Of a DNA stretch of 61,409 bases, positions 34,567-43,323 are shown piece by piece (the first letter of the stretch is position 1; each line of letters begins with the position of its first letter). This DNA comes from an uncultured Clostridia bacterium (lineage in GTDB: Bacteria > Bacillota > Clostridia > Lachnospirales > Lachnospiraceae). The stretch spans positions 1-61,409 of the forward strand of contig CANRWA010000019.1 in assembly GCA_947643415.1 (NCBI GenBank), read 5' to 3'. The position numbers and the translations under genes were made by a program. The notes under the pieces are model-generated. The model had not been told where the DNA came from. It saw only the letters and a list, made by a program, of their open reading frames with translations, and ran no database searches.

Positions 34567-35271
34567 CTAATCATATTCTGCACAGATAAACTTGAAATCC
34601 GCCGTTTTATTTATCGCTGGCAATGCGTGTTCCTCAATATATTTTGACATGATCTCCTCTGCATATCGGAAAGTTTCGCATGGATGGCCTGCGGCGCAGC
34701 GCACCATTATTATCAGTCTCTCATTGTCACCTTCCATGTTTTCAGACGGGTAGTTGCCGGCATAGTTGCAGGAATCCTCGTAATGACCTTTCTGGTTTAC
34801 CGTTTCCATCTGATCCGCAGTACCAATCACGGCATGATAATCCATGTTATCAGAGTCACAATAATACTCAATGAAAAGCCTTGCCACAACATCTGTGCAC
34901 TGCTGGATTTGTTTAATAATGGCATCTGCATTTCGAACAGCAAAATTTCGGATTTCCTGCTTGGCGTGTTCTTCATTTTCATAGCGGATGTATAAAAGTG
35001 TCTCATGTCCGCCCAATGCAGCGGTGAGGTTTTGGAGCTTTCCATCCTTGCCATAGACGGCGCAGAGCGTCCGAACGAGGTCGTCCTCCGGCACATTGTA
35101 CAGCGTCATTCCACGCCAGTCCTTCCCGACAGGAACGTCATAGGTGAGCACTTGATACTGTGCGTCATAGTCGAAAGTAATGGCATCGCCGCCGTCAACA
35201 TCCCCGCTGAAATCAGCGACACCGTACACTCCTTCCTTGCAAGTGAGTGGAATACTGCGTAATTCTGGCAT
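34567..35271 (-). CDS. Unknown 234-aa protein of accessory type
   Basis: I do not recognise this family. The protein is acidic, has no signal peptide or membrane segment, and begins MPELRSIPLTCKEGVYGVADF, with a Cys-rich ending region (CAAGHPCETFRYAEE). The start is well supported by AGGAGATAAAA, and no frame damage is visible, so it is likely expressed. Higher GC and position in a patch of remnants suggest it came with a mobile element. No function is proposed. Confidence 0.65.
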   Translation of the reverse strand: MPELRSIPLTCKEGVYGVADFSGDVDGGDAITFDYDAQYQVLTYDVPVGKDWRGMTLYNVPEDDLVRTLCAVYGKDGKLQNLTAALGGHETLLYIRYENEEHAKQEIRNFAVRNADAIIKQIQQCTDVVARLFIEYYCDSDNMDYHAVIGTADQMETVNQKGHYEDSCNYAGNYPSENMEGDNERLIIMVRCAAGHPCETFRYAEEIMSKYIEEHALPAINKTADFKFICAEYD

Positions 35272-35317
35272 TTTTATCTCCTTTCCAGCGCAAACATATA
35301 TACATCCTTAACGAACA

Positions 35318-35336
35318 TCAAATTGGCGCCGTTGAG
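35318..35336. repeat. Copy of the AACGGCGCC repeat (half)
   Basis: TCAAATTGGCGCCGTTGAG. The first 16 bases are identical to 56578-56593, and the reverse complement matches 56553-56571 with one difference. At 56.5 kb the two halves form a hairpin; here only one half is present. Confidence 0.5.
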
Positions 35337-35365
35337 CTAGGTGAACTTTTCCTTATAGTTTCCTG

Positions 35366-35390
35366 AAGCCATTTTTAAATGGCTTTTGTT
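35366..35390 (+). terminator. Small hairpin with T-run
   Basis: AAGCCATTT, TT, AAATGGCTT (35366-35385), then TTGTT. In plus orientation it looks like a terminator, although no plus-strand gene ends nearby; it may be left from a deleted gene. Confidence 0.45.
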
Positions 35391-35409
35391 ATCATCTTCT
35401 CACAGGGTA

Positions 35410-35829
35410 TCACAAACCCTGACAAGGGAAAAATGAGGGCACAGAATTTCTTATGTCATGAACGGATGCATTACCCATATCTCTTAGAATTCTTCTTGCT
35501 AACGCTATATCCAAAGGTGTATCTATAAAAAAAGCCACATCGATATACTTTCTAATTTGCTCATTATAATAGGCAAAAGGATAATCAAGAATTAAATAAT
35601 CACAATTTCCACTATTTTTAACCCTTACTATATCCTTCGCCAAGGGTTCAAGATTCCAGACATTATAATCAGCGCCATCAAGTACCCATTGATAAAAATT
35701 ATCAACTTCCCCCTCAAATACATAGTCATCGAAATGCAAAGTCTGCACATTGGATAATTGCTTTTTTATTTCATTTACTGTTGTCGTTTTCCCACCTGCT
35801 GTTACGGCGGCTATCGCAATCACTTTCAT
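35410..35829 (-). pseudogene. Truncated uridine-kinase-like P-loop kinase
   Basis: 139 aa. MKVIAIAAVTAGGKTTTVNEI holds the P-loop, LHFDDYVFEGEVDNFYQW resembles the substrate region of uridine-kinase-like proteins, and DIALARRILRDMGNASVHDIRN the lid. Intact relatives continue for another 40-60 residues, but here the sequence changes abruptly after HDIRN to SVPSFFPCQGL and stops. The start is good (GGAGGGTGATTTT). A deletion junction near 35440 probably removed the C-terminus. The product may still fold partly; I call it broken on length. Confidence 0.6.
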
Positions 35830-35841
35830 AAAATCACCCTC

Positions 35842-36000
35842 CTATATTGCAAATACATCTTCATTACCGGCAGCTTTTTCTTTTTCCACTTTACTGAGAT
35901 CAATAACCAAATATCTGGGGACATTATTTTTTAGAATAACTGCCGTTCTATGTTCGTCAACTACCTTGGTTACTTTTAAAAAATGCTGATTTATCGCTCA
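35842..36000 (-). pseudogene. Remnant of a Phd/YefM-like antitoxin
   Basis: On the minus strand, in two frames, NLSDKSAFFK and then VTKVVDEHRTAVILKNNVPR, YLVIDLSKVEKEKAAGNEDVFAI can be read before the stop at 35842-35844. The middle part resembles the conserved strand of Phd/YefM antitoxins, whose form is VLKNNKPEAVLIS. The N-terminus is missing and the frame is broken near 35960. No toxin gene is adjacent. It lies 13 bp upstream of the truncated kinase. Assignment is tentative. Confidence 0.4.
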
Positions 36001-36122
36001 GATTTAAGAATTATATCATAAATTTCCTGTTATGTCTTCTTTTTCGGCGGGTAATAAGTTCCACCTAAATTTTCTGGGCCACCTTCGTCTAAAGTGTAGC
36101 TCAACGGATTTTTGATATAAAG

Positions 36123-36164
36123 AAAGCCAGCGTAAGAAGCAGATACATTTCTCACGCTGGCTTT
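36123..36164 (-). terminator. Terminator of the endosialidase-like gene
   Basis: AAAGCCAGCGT (36123-36133) pairs with ACGCTGGCTTT (36154-36164); the stem extends inward with AGAA/TTCT after one mismatch. T-rich sequence follows on both strands, so it may act both ways. It lies 100 bp beyond the stop of the minus-strand gene at 36264. Confidence 0.6.
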
Positions 36165-36263
36165 TGCCTTTACTATCGCCAATAAGTTGTATTGCAATAA
36201 TGTTTTAAATGATCTCCTTATGTGGGTACAGCCTTTGACACCCAACATTTCTTTCGTGCCCTC

Positions 36264-36677
36264 TCAGCACTTTATGATCTTCACAGCAGCCTTTTCTCCC
36301 TCATCCAGCTCCAGGCTTGCATTCAGCTTACCCCCCAGATTCGTAGGAATGCGTCCGGCAGATACCCCATTTACCACAAGTTTATACTCTGCAGACGGCT
36401 CCATCTCCAAAGTAAAGCTGATATCTCCCCTTGCCTCTACATCAAATTCAGCCACTTCTTTATTCCCTCTAAAATTCGCCACAGCGGAACCCGGTACTGA
36501 CTCATAGACCATCGTCCCATTGCGTTCCAGTCTCGTAATCTCCTTAAATGTCTTGATCTTGTAGGTAGCCCCCTCAAATTTAAAGTCGGCTTTCTTGGTC
36601 TTCGTATCAAGCAGATAATTACCAAAACTCAACGTTCCATCGCCATTTCCCTGAATCAATTCTTCCACTACGCCCAT
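36264..36677 (-). CDS. Small 'endosialidase'-annotated conserved protein
   Basis: 137 aa. MGVVEELIQGNGDGTLSFGNY, DTKTKKADFKFEGATYKIKTFKEITRLERNG and PTNLGGKLNASLELDEGEK match a small conserved protein widespread in Clostridia that databases often label 'endosialidase'. Nothing in the sequence shows a glycosidase active site, and at this length hydrolase activity is doubtful. All-beta composition, no signal peptide, cytoplasmic. The ATG at 36677 has AAGGAGG eight bases upstream; the frame extends eight codons further without one. Monocistronic. Confidence 0.75.
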   Translation of the reverse strand: MGVVEELIQGNGDGTLSFGNYLLDTKTKKADFKFEGATYKIKTFKEITRLERNGTMVYESVPGSAVANFRGNKEVAEFDVEARGDISFTLEMEPSAEYKLVVNGVSAGRIPTNLGGKLNASLELDEGEKAAVKIIKC

Positions 36678-36820
36678 GTCCTTATCCTCCTTCGTTGTCA
36701 TTCACGCAGAGAGTTTTTTCTCTCCTTTTCTTTCTATCTACAGTATACAATACTATCTCTTGTTTTTCTATTCTTTTTTTGTGAAATTTTTTTAACATAA
36801 TTGTGGCTGATTACTTTTCA

Positions 36821-39289
36821 CTACTCAGCCGCACAGATAGATACTTTATCTTTTCCATCTTCCTGTTTTATAAGGATCTCCACACTGTCTCCGCGGAGAA
36901 CCTCCCCTGCCAGCACCGCTTCTGCCAGAAGGTCTTCCACTTCATTCTGCAGCGCACGGCGGATCGGGCGTGCCCCATAATCCTTGTCAAATCCCCTCTT
37001 CGCCACATAGGCAGTTACCTCATCTGAGATCTGCAGATCCATCTCCATCTGGTCTTTGACCCGTTTTACAAAATTCCTCATCATAATGGCTGTGATGTCC
37101 TGAATATTCTCCTTATTCAGAGTATGGAATACGATCATTTCATCCACACGGTTAATGAATTCCGGCTTAAAGATGTGCTTTACCTCTTCCATCACGCCCT
37201 CTTTCATCTTTTTGTGGCTTTCTTCTTCGCTCATCGCCTGGCCAAAACCAAGATTTTTCGGTGAGATAATACGGTTAGCTCCCGCATTTGAAGTCATAAT
37301 GATGATGGTGTTCTTAAAATCAACCTTTCTGCCCTGAGCATCGGTAATATGGCCGTCTTCCAGCACCTGCAGAAGCATATTAAAGACATCCGGATGCGCT
37401 TTCTCGATCTCATCGAAAAGCAGTACAGAATAAGGTTTCCGTCTTACTTTCTCGCTGAGCTGTCCGCCTTCCTCATAACCCACATAGCCTGGAGGGGAGC
37501 CGATCATCTTAGAGACGCTCTGCTTCTCCATATATTCTGACATATCTACACGGATCATATCTTTCTCTGAGCCAAATACTGCCTCTGCCAGTGCCTTGCT
37601 CAGCTCAGTCTTGCCCACACCAGTCGGTCCAAGAAAAAGAAAGGAACCGATCGGACGTTTCGGATCTTTCAGACCCACCCGGCCGCGGCGTATCGCCTTC
37701 GCCACAGCTTCCACTGCCTCTTCCTGTCCCACTACCCTCTCGTGAAGGATATCCTCCAGCCTGCGCAGACGATCCATCTCCGCCTCTGCCAACTGCTGCA
37801 CTGGAATATGTGTCCACTTTGCCACAATCTCAGCAATATGGTCTTCTGTAATAGTCCTGTCTGCTTTCTTCCCTTTACGGGCAGTCTTCTTTCTCTCCTT
37901 CTGCAGTTGTTCCTCCAGCTCTCTCTCCTGTTCCCGTATCTTCATAACAAGCTCCATATCACCACTGATCAGAGCCTGCTCTCTTTCGTCATATAACTTT
38001 TCTGACTTTGCCTCCAGTTTCTTCTGGTTATTTCCCTTGCGTACCACTTTGTTCAGACGGAACCTCGCCGATGCCTCGTCAATGAGGTCGATGGCCTTAT
38101 CCGGCAGAAAACGGTCATTGACATAGCGCACAGACAACCTTACAGCGGCATCAATGGCAGCGTCACTGATGATAACCTGATGGTACTCTTCATAGCGGCT
38201 GCGCAGCCCCCGCAGCATCGTTACAGTCTGCGCCTCTGTAGGCTCTTCGATTACAACGGGCTGAAAACGCCGTTCCAGTGCCGCATCCTTTTCCACATGT
38301 TTACGGTATTCCTCTCTTGTAGTAGCGCCGATCACCTGTACCTCGCCCCGCGCCAGCGCCGGTTTCAGTATATTCGAGGCATCAATGGCGCCTTCGGCAC
38401 CGCCAGCACCGATGACAGTATGGATCTCATCAATGAAAAGAAGGATATTGCCCATCGACCTTGTTTCCCGCAGGGCACGTTTGATCCGTTCCTCAAATTC
38501 ACCCCGGTACTTGGAACCCGCCACCATACCTGACAGATCCAGTGTCAATACCCGTTTGTCTGCTATGGAATCCGGTACATCCCCCTCCACGATACGGGCA
38601 GCAAGCCCCTCTGCAATGGCAGTCTTGCCGACCCCTGGCTCACCGATGAGACAGGGATTATTCTTCGTCCTCCTGCTAAGTATCTCGATCACGCTGCTGA
38701 TCTCTGAATCCCTTCCCAGCACAGGGTCGAGGATACCATCTCTGGCATACTCATTGAGGTCCCTGGCATACTGGTCAAGAACTGGTGTGGATGACTGATT
38801 CCTCCGGTTCTTTGTGCGGCTGGCGATCAGGTCATTCTTCGCCATTGCCAGGTCCGCACCTGCCGTCGTGGCAATGTCCATATAAATCTTCTGGATATTG
38901 GCTCCTGCTGCGATCAACACCTGATAGGCAACACAAGAAGTATCTTTGAGGATCGCCATCAGCATATGCTCCGTACCGACTCTGTCACTTTCCATCTTCA
39001 CCGCTTCTTCATCGCACTTCACAAGCAGCTGCTCTAATTTAGGCGACATATCCCCTTTCAGGGAATCCAGCACTGCCGTTGTTCCATGTCCACAGTAATT
39101 CTCTATCTCAAACTGGATTCCATCTTTATCCAGTCCGTTTTCCCGAAGTACATGGGATGCCAGACCAGGAGCTGCCACCAGCCCGAACAGAAGATGTTCT
39201 GTACCCATTACCTGGTTTCCCATCTTTATGGCAAATTTCGCCGCTTTATTTAATACTTTTTCCGCCTCAGCGGTAAAATCTCTCTTCAT
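36821..39289 (-). CDS. clpC: ClpC-type AAA+ unfoldase
   Basis: 822 aa. Hexameric ATPase that unfolds substrates for ClpP. N-terminal repeats (FTAEAEKVLNKAAKFA, GTEHLLFGL, then GTEHMLMAIL) are followed by AAA-1 with Walker A GEPGVGKTA, a middle domain with a UVR-like KLYDEREQALISGDMELVMKI, and AAA-2 with GPTGVGKTE and pore loop GYVGYEEGGQL. ATG 39289 is best spaced from GAGGG. The usual ctsR-mcsA-mcsB partners are absent; the gene ends an operon behind addAB and overlaps the cohesin-domain gene by 23 bp. A hairpin (GGCTGA/TCAGCC, 36805-36830) overlaps its stop and may terminate the operon. Confidence 0.93.
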   Translation of the reverse strand: MKRDFTAEAEKVLNKAAKFAIKMGNQVMGTEHLLFGLVAAPGLASHVLRENGLDKDGIQFEIENYCGHGTTAVLDSLKGDMSPKLEQLLVKCDEEAVKMESDRVGTEHMLMAILKDTSCVAYQVLIAAGANIQKIYMDIATTAGADLAMAKNDLIASRTKNRRNQSSTPVLDQYARDLNEYARDGILDPVLGRDSEISSVIEILSRRTKNNPCLIGEPGVGKTAIAEGLAARIVEGDVPDSIADKRVLTLDLSGMVAGSKYRGEFEERIKRALRETRSMGNILLFIDEIHTVIGAGGAEGAIDASNILKPALARGEVQVIGATTREEYRKHVEKDAALERRFQPVVIEEPTEAQTVTMLRGLRSRYEEYHQVIISDAAIDAAVRLSVRYVNDRFLPDKAIDLIDEASARFRLNKVVRKGNNQKKLEAKSEKLYDEREQALISGDMELVMKIREQERELEEQLQKERKKTARKGKKADRTITEDHIAEIVAKWTHIPVQQLAEAEMDRLRRLEDILHERVVGQEEAVEAVAKAIRRGRVGLKDPKRPIGSFLFLGPTGVGKTELSKALAEAVFGSEKDMIRVDMSEYMEKQSVSKMIGSPPGYVGYEEGGQLSEKVRRKPYSVLLFDEIEKAHPDVFNMLLQVLEDGHITDAQGRKVDFKNTIIIMTSNAGANRIISPKNLGFGQAMSEEESHKKMKEGVMEEVKHIFKPEFINRVDEMIVFHTLNKENIQDITAIMMRNFVKRVKDQMEMDLQISDEVTAYVAKRGFDKDYGARPIRRALQNEVEDLLAEAVLAGEVLRGDSVEILIKQEDGKDKVSICAAE

Positions 39290-40586
39290 CATAGCCCTCA
39301 CTTATCGATTTTTTGTCTTCTTTCTTTCTCATCGCCATCTTCAGCATAGCAATGAGCATACATAATATGATAATGATAAGTCCTATAATAACTCCAAAAA
39401 GTACATAATTGGATACGGACAGTCCGGAACTCTCTCCCTCTGCACCCGCGCTCCGGTTCACTTTCTCGATCAAATTACCTGTGTATCGCTGCAGGGTCTT
39501 TTCCGTGCGGTCATACTGGTAGATATTATTCTCTCCTGCCGGTCCTTTCAGGTACATGAGCAGATAATTATTATCCAGGTCGTTTTCCATTGTGAAAGCA
39601 GGGATCTGAATTCCCTCCACTTCAATGCCAGACAGGATATATCCCGCTGGTACTTCTTTCAGTCCAGAAGGATCCAGTACTTCGAATTCATAAGAATTCT
39701 TCAGAATAACCCGTTTCCCGTCCTTTGCTGCCTTGAAGGAAATATCTTCCACATCGGCTGTTCCGCCCCCGCTTTCTCCGCCGTTTCTCTCTTTCGTCTC
39801 CTCTGCTGTCTCTCTTGTCACTGTTATATTGTATGTTCTGGCCTTTCCATCCTGTGCTGTCACAATGATACGAACCTTATTTGTGCCTTCTTTCAGTTTT
39901 TCATTTCCTTTTAATTGTACTCTCGCCGTATCATCCTCCGCCTGAAAACTGATATACAAGGTGTCTGTATCATGGTCTACCGTAGCAGTATATTCCTCCC
40001 TGCCTCCAGTAAATTCCGGCGTAAAATCGAGGGCATTTGTTTTAAGGTTCTTTAACTTATTATTGTCAGAGAGCACAGGTTCCGGCGTCGCCTTCGGTGG
40101 TTCTGTGGGCGTCGGTGTATTCTGTACCCCGGCACCCTTCTTATTTACTGTAACAACCAGGCGGTTGCTGGAACTGGAGAAGGAATTCCCGTCCCCATCC
40201 CTTATGGATGCTGTTCCTTTTACCTCAAAGACAGCGTTCCCCTTTTTATTTGCCACAAACTGCAGCGAAAAAGTCTTCTTACTGACCGCCGTGTCATTTC
40301 CTGTAGAAGATACCGTGAGAATCCCATTATCCCCTGTCACCTTGCTGCCACCCTTTAAAAACTGAACTAACTCTGTATCATACTCGATCTGAAACTCTGT
40401 GTCAAGAAAAGAATCTGTAGAAGTAACCTGGCAGATAACAGTAAAGATATCCCCTTTCTGAACCTCCTGGTCTGCCGCAGTAAACTGGATCACCGCACTT
40501 CCTGCCTGCGCCTTCAGCGGTGGGACAGAGAATATCAATACCATGCCCAATAATATGAATAATATCTTTGCTTTCCTCTCTGTCAT
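39267..40586 (-). CDS. Membrane-anchored cohesin-domain protein with cadherin-like domain
   Basis: 439 aa. A signal peptide (ILFILLGMVLIFSVPPLKAQAG) is followed by a cohesin-like domain (about 28-145, VIQFTAADQEVQKGDIFTVICQV), a Thr/Pro linker, a cadherin-like beta-sandwich (about 180-262, LYISFQAEDDTARVQLKG), an extra beta domain, and a single helix near the C-terminus (NYVLFGVIIGLIIIILCMLIAMLKMA) with a charged cytoplasmic tail. Topology: exported, C-terminally anchored. Cohesins bind dockerins in cellulosomes, but no dockerin is in the window and isolated cohesin-like domains are common in surface proteins. ATG 40586 follows AGGAGG. Lies between the wall hydrolase and clpC. Confidence 0.8.
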   Translation of the reverse strand: MTERKAKILFILLGMVLIFSVPPLKAQAGSAVIQFTAADQEVQKGDIFTVICQVTSTDSFLDTEFQIEYDTELVQFLKGGSKVTGDNGILTVSSTGNDTAVSKKTFSLQFVANKKGNAVFEVKGTASIRDGDGNSFSSSSNRLVVTVNKKGAGVQNTPTPTEPPKATPEPVLSDNNKLKNLKTNALDFTPEFTGGREEYTATVDHDTDTLYISFQAEDDTARVQLKGNEKLKEGTNKVRIIVTAQDGKARTYNITVTRETAEETKERNGGESGGGTADVEDISFKAAKDGKRVILKNSYEFEVLDPSGLKEVPAGYILSGIEVEGIQIPAFTMENDLDNNYLLMYLKGPAGENNIYQYDRTEKTLQRYTGNLIEKVNRSAGAEGESSGLSVSNYVLFGVIIGLIIIILCMLIAMLKMAMRKKEDKKSISEGYDEERFYR

Positions 40587-40599
40587 ACGGATCTGCCTC

Positions 40600-42516
40600 C
40601 TATTGTGGTGCTGCACAGACTGTCTGCGGCATATTTTTATATACTGGTATGGAGAAAATAATCGGTGTCGAATTCATCGTCTCCGCATATGCTGTCTTAG
40701 TCTTGATCGCCTCCGAATAAGCTGCCTCCACATTCGTCATATACTGATGATTGTATGTCTGGCTCGGCGTTACGTTGAACTTCTGTAAATATCCTGTATT
40801 CTGTCCCTTACTGATATAACTTGTGCCAATATACATCGCTCCCCCCACAATAGAACGGTAGCGGTCTGTCCATGGCCGCAGATATGTCGTCTCCTTTTTG
40901 GAACCGCCAGCCGCCCATTTCAGACCATTTAACACCGGATTTTTGCTGCTGGTGGCGCCGATATTATAAAAATTATATATGCCCCGGTAGAGGCTATTAT
41001 CCCCTGTCACGGCACCGCTGGTACTGGACGGGCCTGTCACCACCTCCTGTTTCACACGAGAGGCAAGATGATATGGGCTGACACCAGACTGCTTCGCCGC
41101 TGTCAGAAAAGCATCGGTATATGACATACTCTTTGCCGCGCCGGTATTCGGATCTGTATAAGAAAATGTCTTGCCGGCAAATGGGGTATTGGACAAGATC
41201 GTATCCACCCCTGTCTTTGTCTGGTACTGGCTCTGGTATTCCAGTGATTCAAACATAAATATATTGCGGTCATTCAGGAAATTCCTTGGATCCATGTAGT
41301 AAGAGACTGCTGCACGGGAAGCTGCCACCCAAGTGCTGTTGTCAAATACCTTCCACTCGCCGGTGTCAGCATTATATGCCCCTGGTTCTGTGGATTTCCA
41401 TGCTGCTGATTTGGAATTGGAGACAAGATTGACACCTAATTTGGATTCATTGTCAATCACAGTGTTCCAATCCAGGTTTGTCTTATAGGCAACATACTGC
41501 CAGTACGGATATTTCTGGTGCAGGACACGCAGGCTCTGTTTATAGGAATCCGGAAATCCCTGCTGTGTCATGCTCTTCTCAAAATCAGCATCTGACATCG
41601 CCACTACAGGAACCCTTTTAACCACTTTTTTCTTTGCCAGTTTAATGTATTTGGCCGCCACATATCCGGTCTTTGCCTTGTTCTGATAAGTAAATGACAG
41701 CTTGTACCACTTGACATTCTTTTTCTTAATGTCCTTCGTTATCTTTACTTCAGCGCCCTTCACCAGTTTCATGTATTTATTTCCTGATTTTTTATATTTG
41801 GATTTCACATCCGCTTTGGAGCGCACTTTTATAGAAGTCTTTAAATTATTGACAGCCGCTGTCGTCGATGACTTCAAAGTCATCTTCACATAAAGGTTCC
41901 GCACATATCCTGTGCGTTTCTTTTTCTTATAATTAAAACTGATCTTGAACCATTTTTTCCCCTTGACCATCTTCTCTGCCGTTATCTTCACTGATTTCCC
42001 CTTTGGCAGAATAACCTTTTTGCGGGAAATGACTTTTCTCTTCCCCCCTGCCTTTGCATATACATTTGTCTTAGACAGGGTTTTCGCTGATACATTAATC
42101 GCCTTATATGTGATCTCATTGCGGCATGTAACACTTTGCACGGGTGCCGGAGTCGGTGTTGACGGAACAGGTGTTGGCGATGCATCCGGAGAGGCTGTGG
42201 CATCTATAGCTACATAAGTAGCGCTTACATAACCTTCCACAGTGTTTCCACCTACCACCACAGTGATCTTATACCATTTTTCCGATGCACCGATAGTCAA
42301 AGTCTCCTGCACTGTCACCTTCGTCCCTTTTGGTAATTTTGTCAGCGACGCATAGCTGGTCCCGGCACCGCTTCGTACATTAAGGCCGCTGTCTGCCGTC
42401 ACAACGCCTGTGACATCTGCCGCATAGGAAATATCCTTCCCGCCTGCGACAGACAGCATTCCTGCCAGAAAACCGATCAAAAGGATTATTCCTATATATT
42501 TTCTCTTACTGTTCAT
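40600..42516 (-). CDS. Secreted SH3-domain N-acetylglucosaminidase (wall hydrolase)
   Basis: 638 aa. A signal peptide (KYIGIILLIGFLAGMLSVAGG) leads to a bacterial SH3 domain (about 35-95, VVTADSGLNVRSGAGTSYASL), a Pro/Thr linker, then two or three SH3-like repeats (KWFKISFNYKKKKRTGYV, KWYKLSFTYQNKAKTGYV) that bind peptidoglycan. From about residue 315 is the glucosaminidase domain (GFPDSYKQSLRVLHQKYPYW, SPYHLASRVKQEVVTG) with the likely catalytic Glu in VKQE. It would cleave GlcNAc linkages of peptidoglycan outside the cell. ATG 42516 fits GGGAGG. It overlaps the methyltransferase gene by 11 bp. Confidence 0.87.
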   Translation of the reverse strand: MNSKRKYIGIILLIGFLAGMLSVAGGKDISYAADVTGVVTADSGLNVRSGAGTSYASLTKLPKGTKVTVQETLTIGASEKWYKITVVVGGNTVEGYVSATYVAIDATASPDASPTPVPSTPTPAPVQSVTCRNEITYKAINVSAKTLSKTNVYAKAGGKRKVISRKKVILPKGKSVKITAEKMVKGKKWFKISFNYKKKKRTGYVRNLYVKMTLKSSTTAAVNNLKTSIKVRSKADVKSKYKKSGNKYMKLVKGAEVKITKDIKKKNVKWYKLSFTYQNKAKTGYVAAKYIKLAKKKVVKRVPVVAMSDADFEKSMTQQGFPDSYKQSLRVLHQKYPYWQYVAYKTNLDWNTVIDNESKLGVNLVSNSKSAAWKSTEPGAYNADTGEWKVFDNSTWVAASRAAVSYYMDPRNFLNDRNIFMFESLEYQSQYQTKTGVDTILSNTPFAGKTFSYTDPNTGAAKSMSYTDAFLTAAKQSGVSPYHLASRVKQEVVTGPSSTSGAVTGDNSLYRGIYNFYNIGATSSKNPVLNGLKWAAGGSKKETTYLRPWTDRYRSIVGGAMYIGTSYISKGQNTGYLQKFNVTPSQTYNHQYMTNVEAAYSEAIKTKTAYAETMNSTPIIFSIPVYKNMPQTVCAAPQ

Positions 42517-43267
42517 CTTCATCCTCCCTTTTCTTCGCTGCCATGTATATCCGTTCACTGTCTTCTCCCGGACCCTTCCTCATGGAAGAATCAAAAATAC
42601 CTGCCACTGCCAGACCACTGTTTTCCAGCAGCTCCTCCAGCACAGATATGGAATATGCCCGTTGATAGTGAATCTCATCCGTTCTCTCATACAGCCTGCC
42701 CTCCGGCTGCTTTCGGAAGAGCGTCAATGTATATTCATTGATCTCTTCCTCCTCATAATAATAATTTTCCCATATGTAGCTGACATCCTCATCCTGCTCT
42801 GCAAAGACCTGATTGCCGATAACATTACGATAACAGTATACGGTCTTTAAGTCAAATATAAAATACCCTCCCGGTCTCAAAAACCGGTAAACACGCTGAA
42901 AAACATGCTGCATGTCATCTTCTTCCAGTATGTAATTCATGGAATCGCAGACACTGACCATCACATCCACCTGCCCAGCCAGTTCCAGTTCCCGCATATC
43001 CTGCTGGATATACAGGATATCCGCCCCGGATTCTTCTGCCTTGGCCCGGGCAGCCGCCAGCATATCCTCTGAGAGGTCAACTCCGATCATATCAAACCCT
43101 GCCGCTGCCAAGCGTTCTGTCATATTTCCTGTACCACAGCCCAGCTCACATATCGTCCCCCTCTCTATCCCATGCTCCGCCAGATATGCCTGCAGGGCAT
43201 GAAACCATGCGTCATAGGGGATATCACTCATCATATGGTCATATACCTCTGCAAATCCTTCGTACAT
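42506..43267 (-). CDS. Class I SAM-dependent methyltransferase
   Basis: 253 aa with one Rossmann domain: YEGFAEVYDHMMSDIPYDAW, TICELGCGTGNMTERLAAAG (motif I), IGVDLSEDML and VSVCDSMNYILEEDDM. This is the small methyltransferase commonly annotated only as class I SAM-dependent; its substrate cannot be told. ATG 43267 has GGAGG six bases before it and lies 56 bp after addA. In-frame codons upstream overlap addA and lack a clear ribosome binding site, though MSGKELL at 43345 remains possible. Translationally coupled to the downstream hydrolase. Confidence 0.82.
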   Translation of the reverse strand: MYEGFAEVYDHMMSDIPYDAWFHALQAYLAEHGIERGTICELGCGTGNMTERLAAAGFDMIGVDLSEDMLAAARAKAEESGADILYIQQDMRELELAGQVDVMVSVCDSMNYILEEDDMQHVFQRVYRFLRPGGYFIFDLKTVYCYRNVIGNQVFAEQDEDVSYIWENYYYEEEEINEYTLTLFRKQPEGRLYERTDEIHYQRAYSISVLEELLENSGLAVAGIFDSSMRKGPGEDSERIYMAAKKREDEDEQ

Positions 43268-43323
43268 AGCCTTCCTCCGTCTGCATACATTTTTCCAACA
43301 GGTATCATAATCTGATTGACTTA

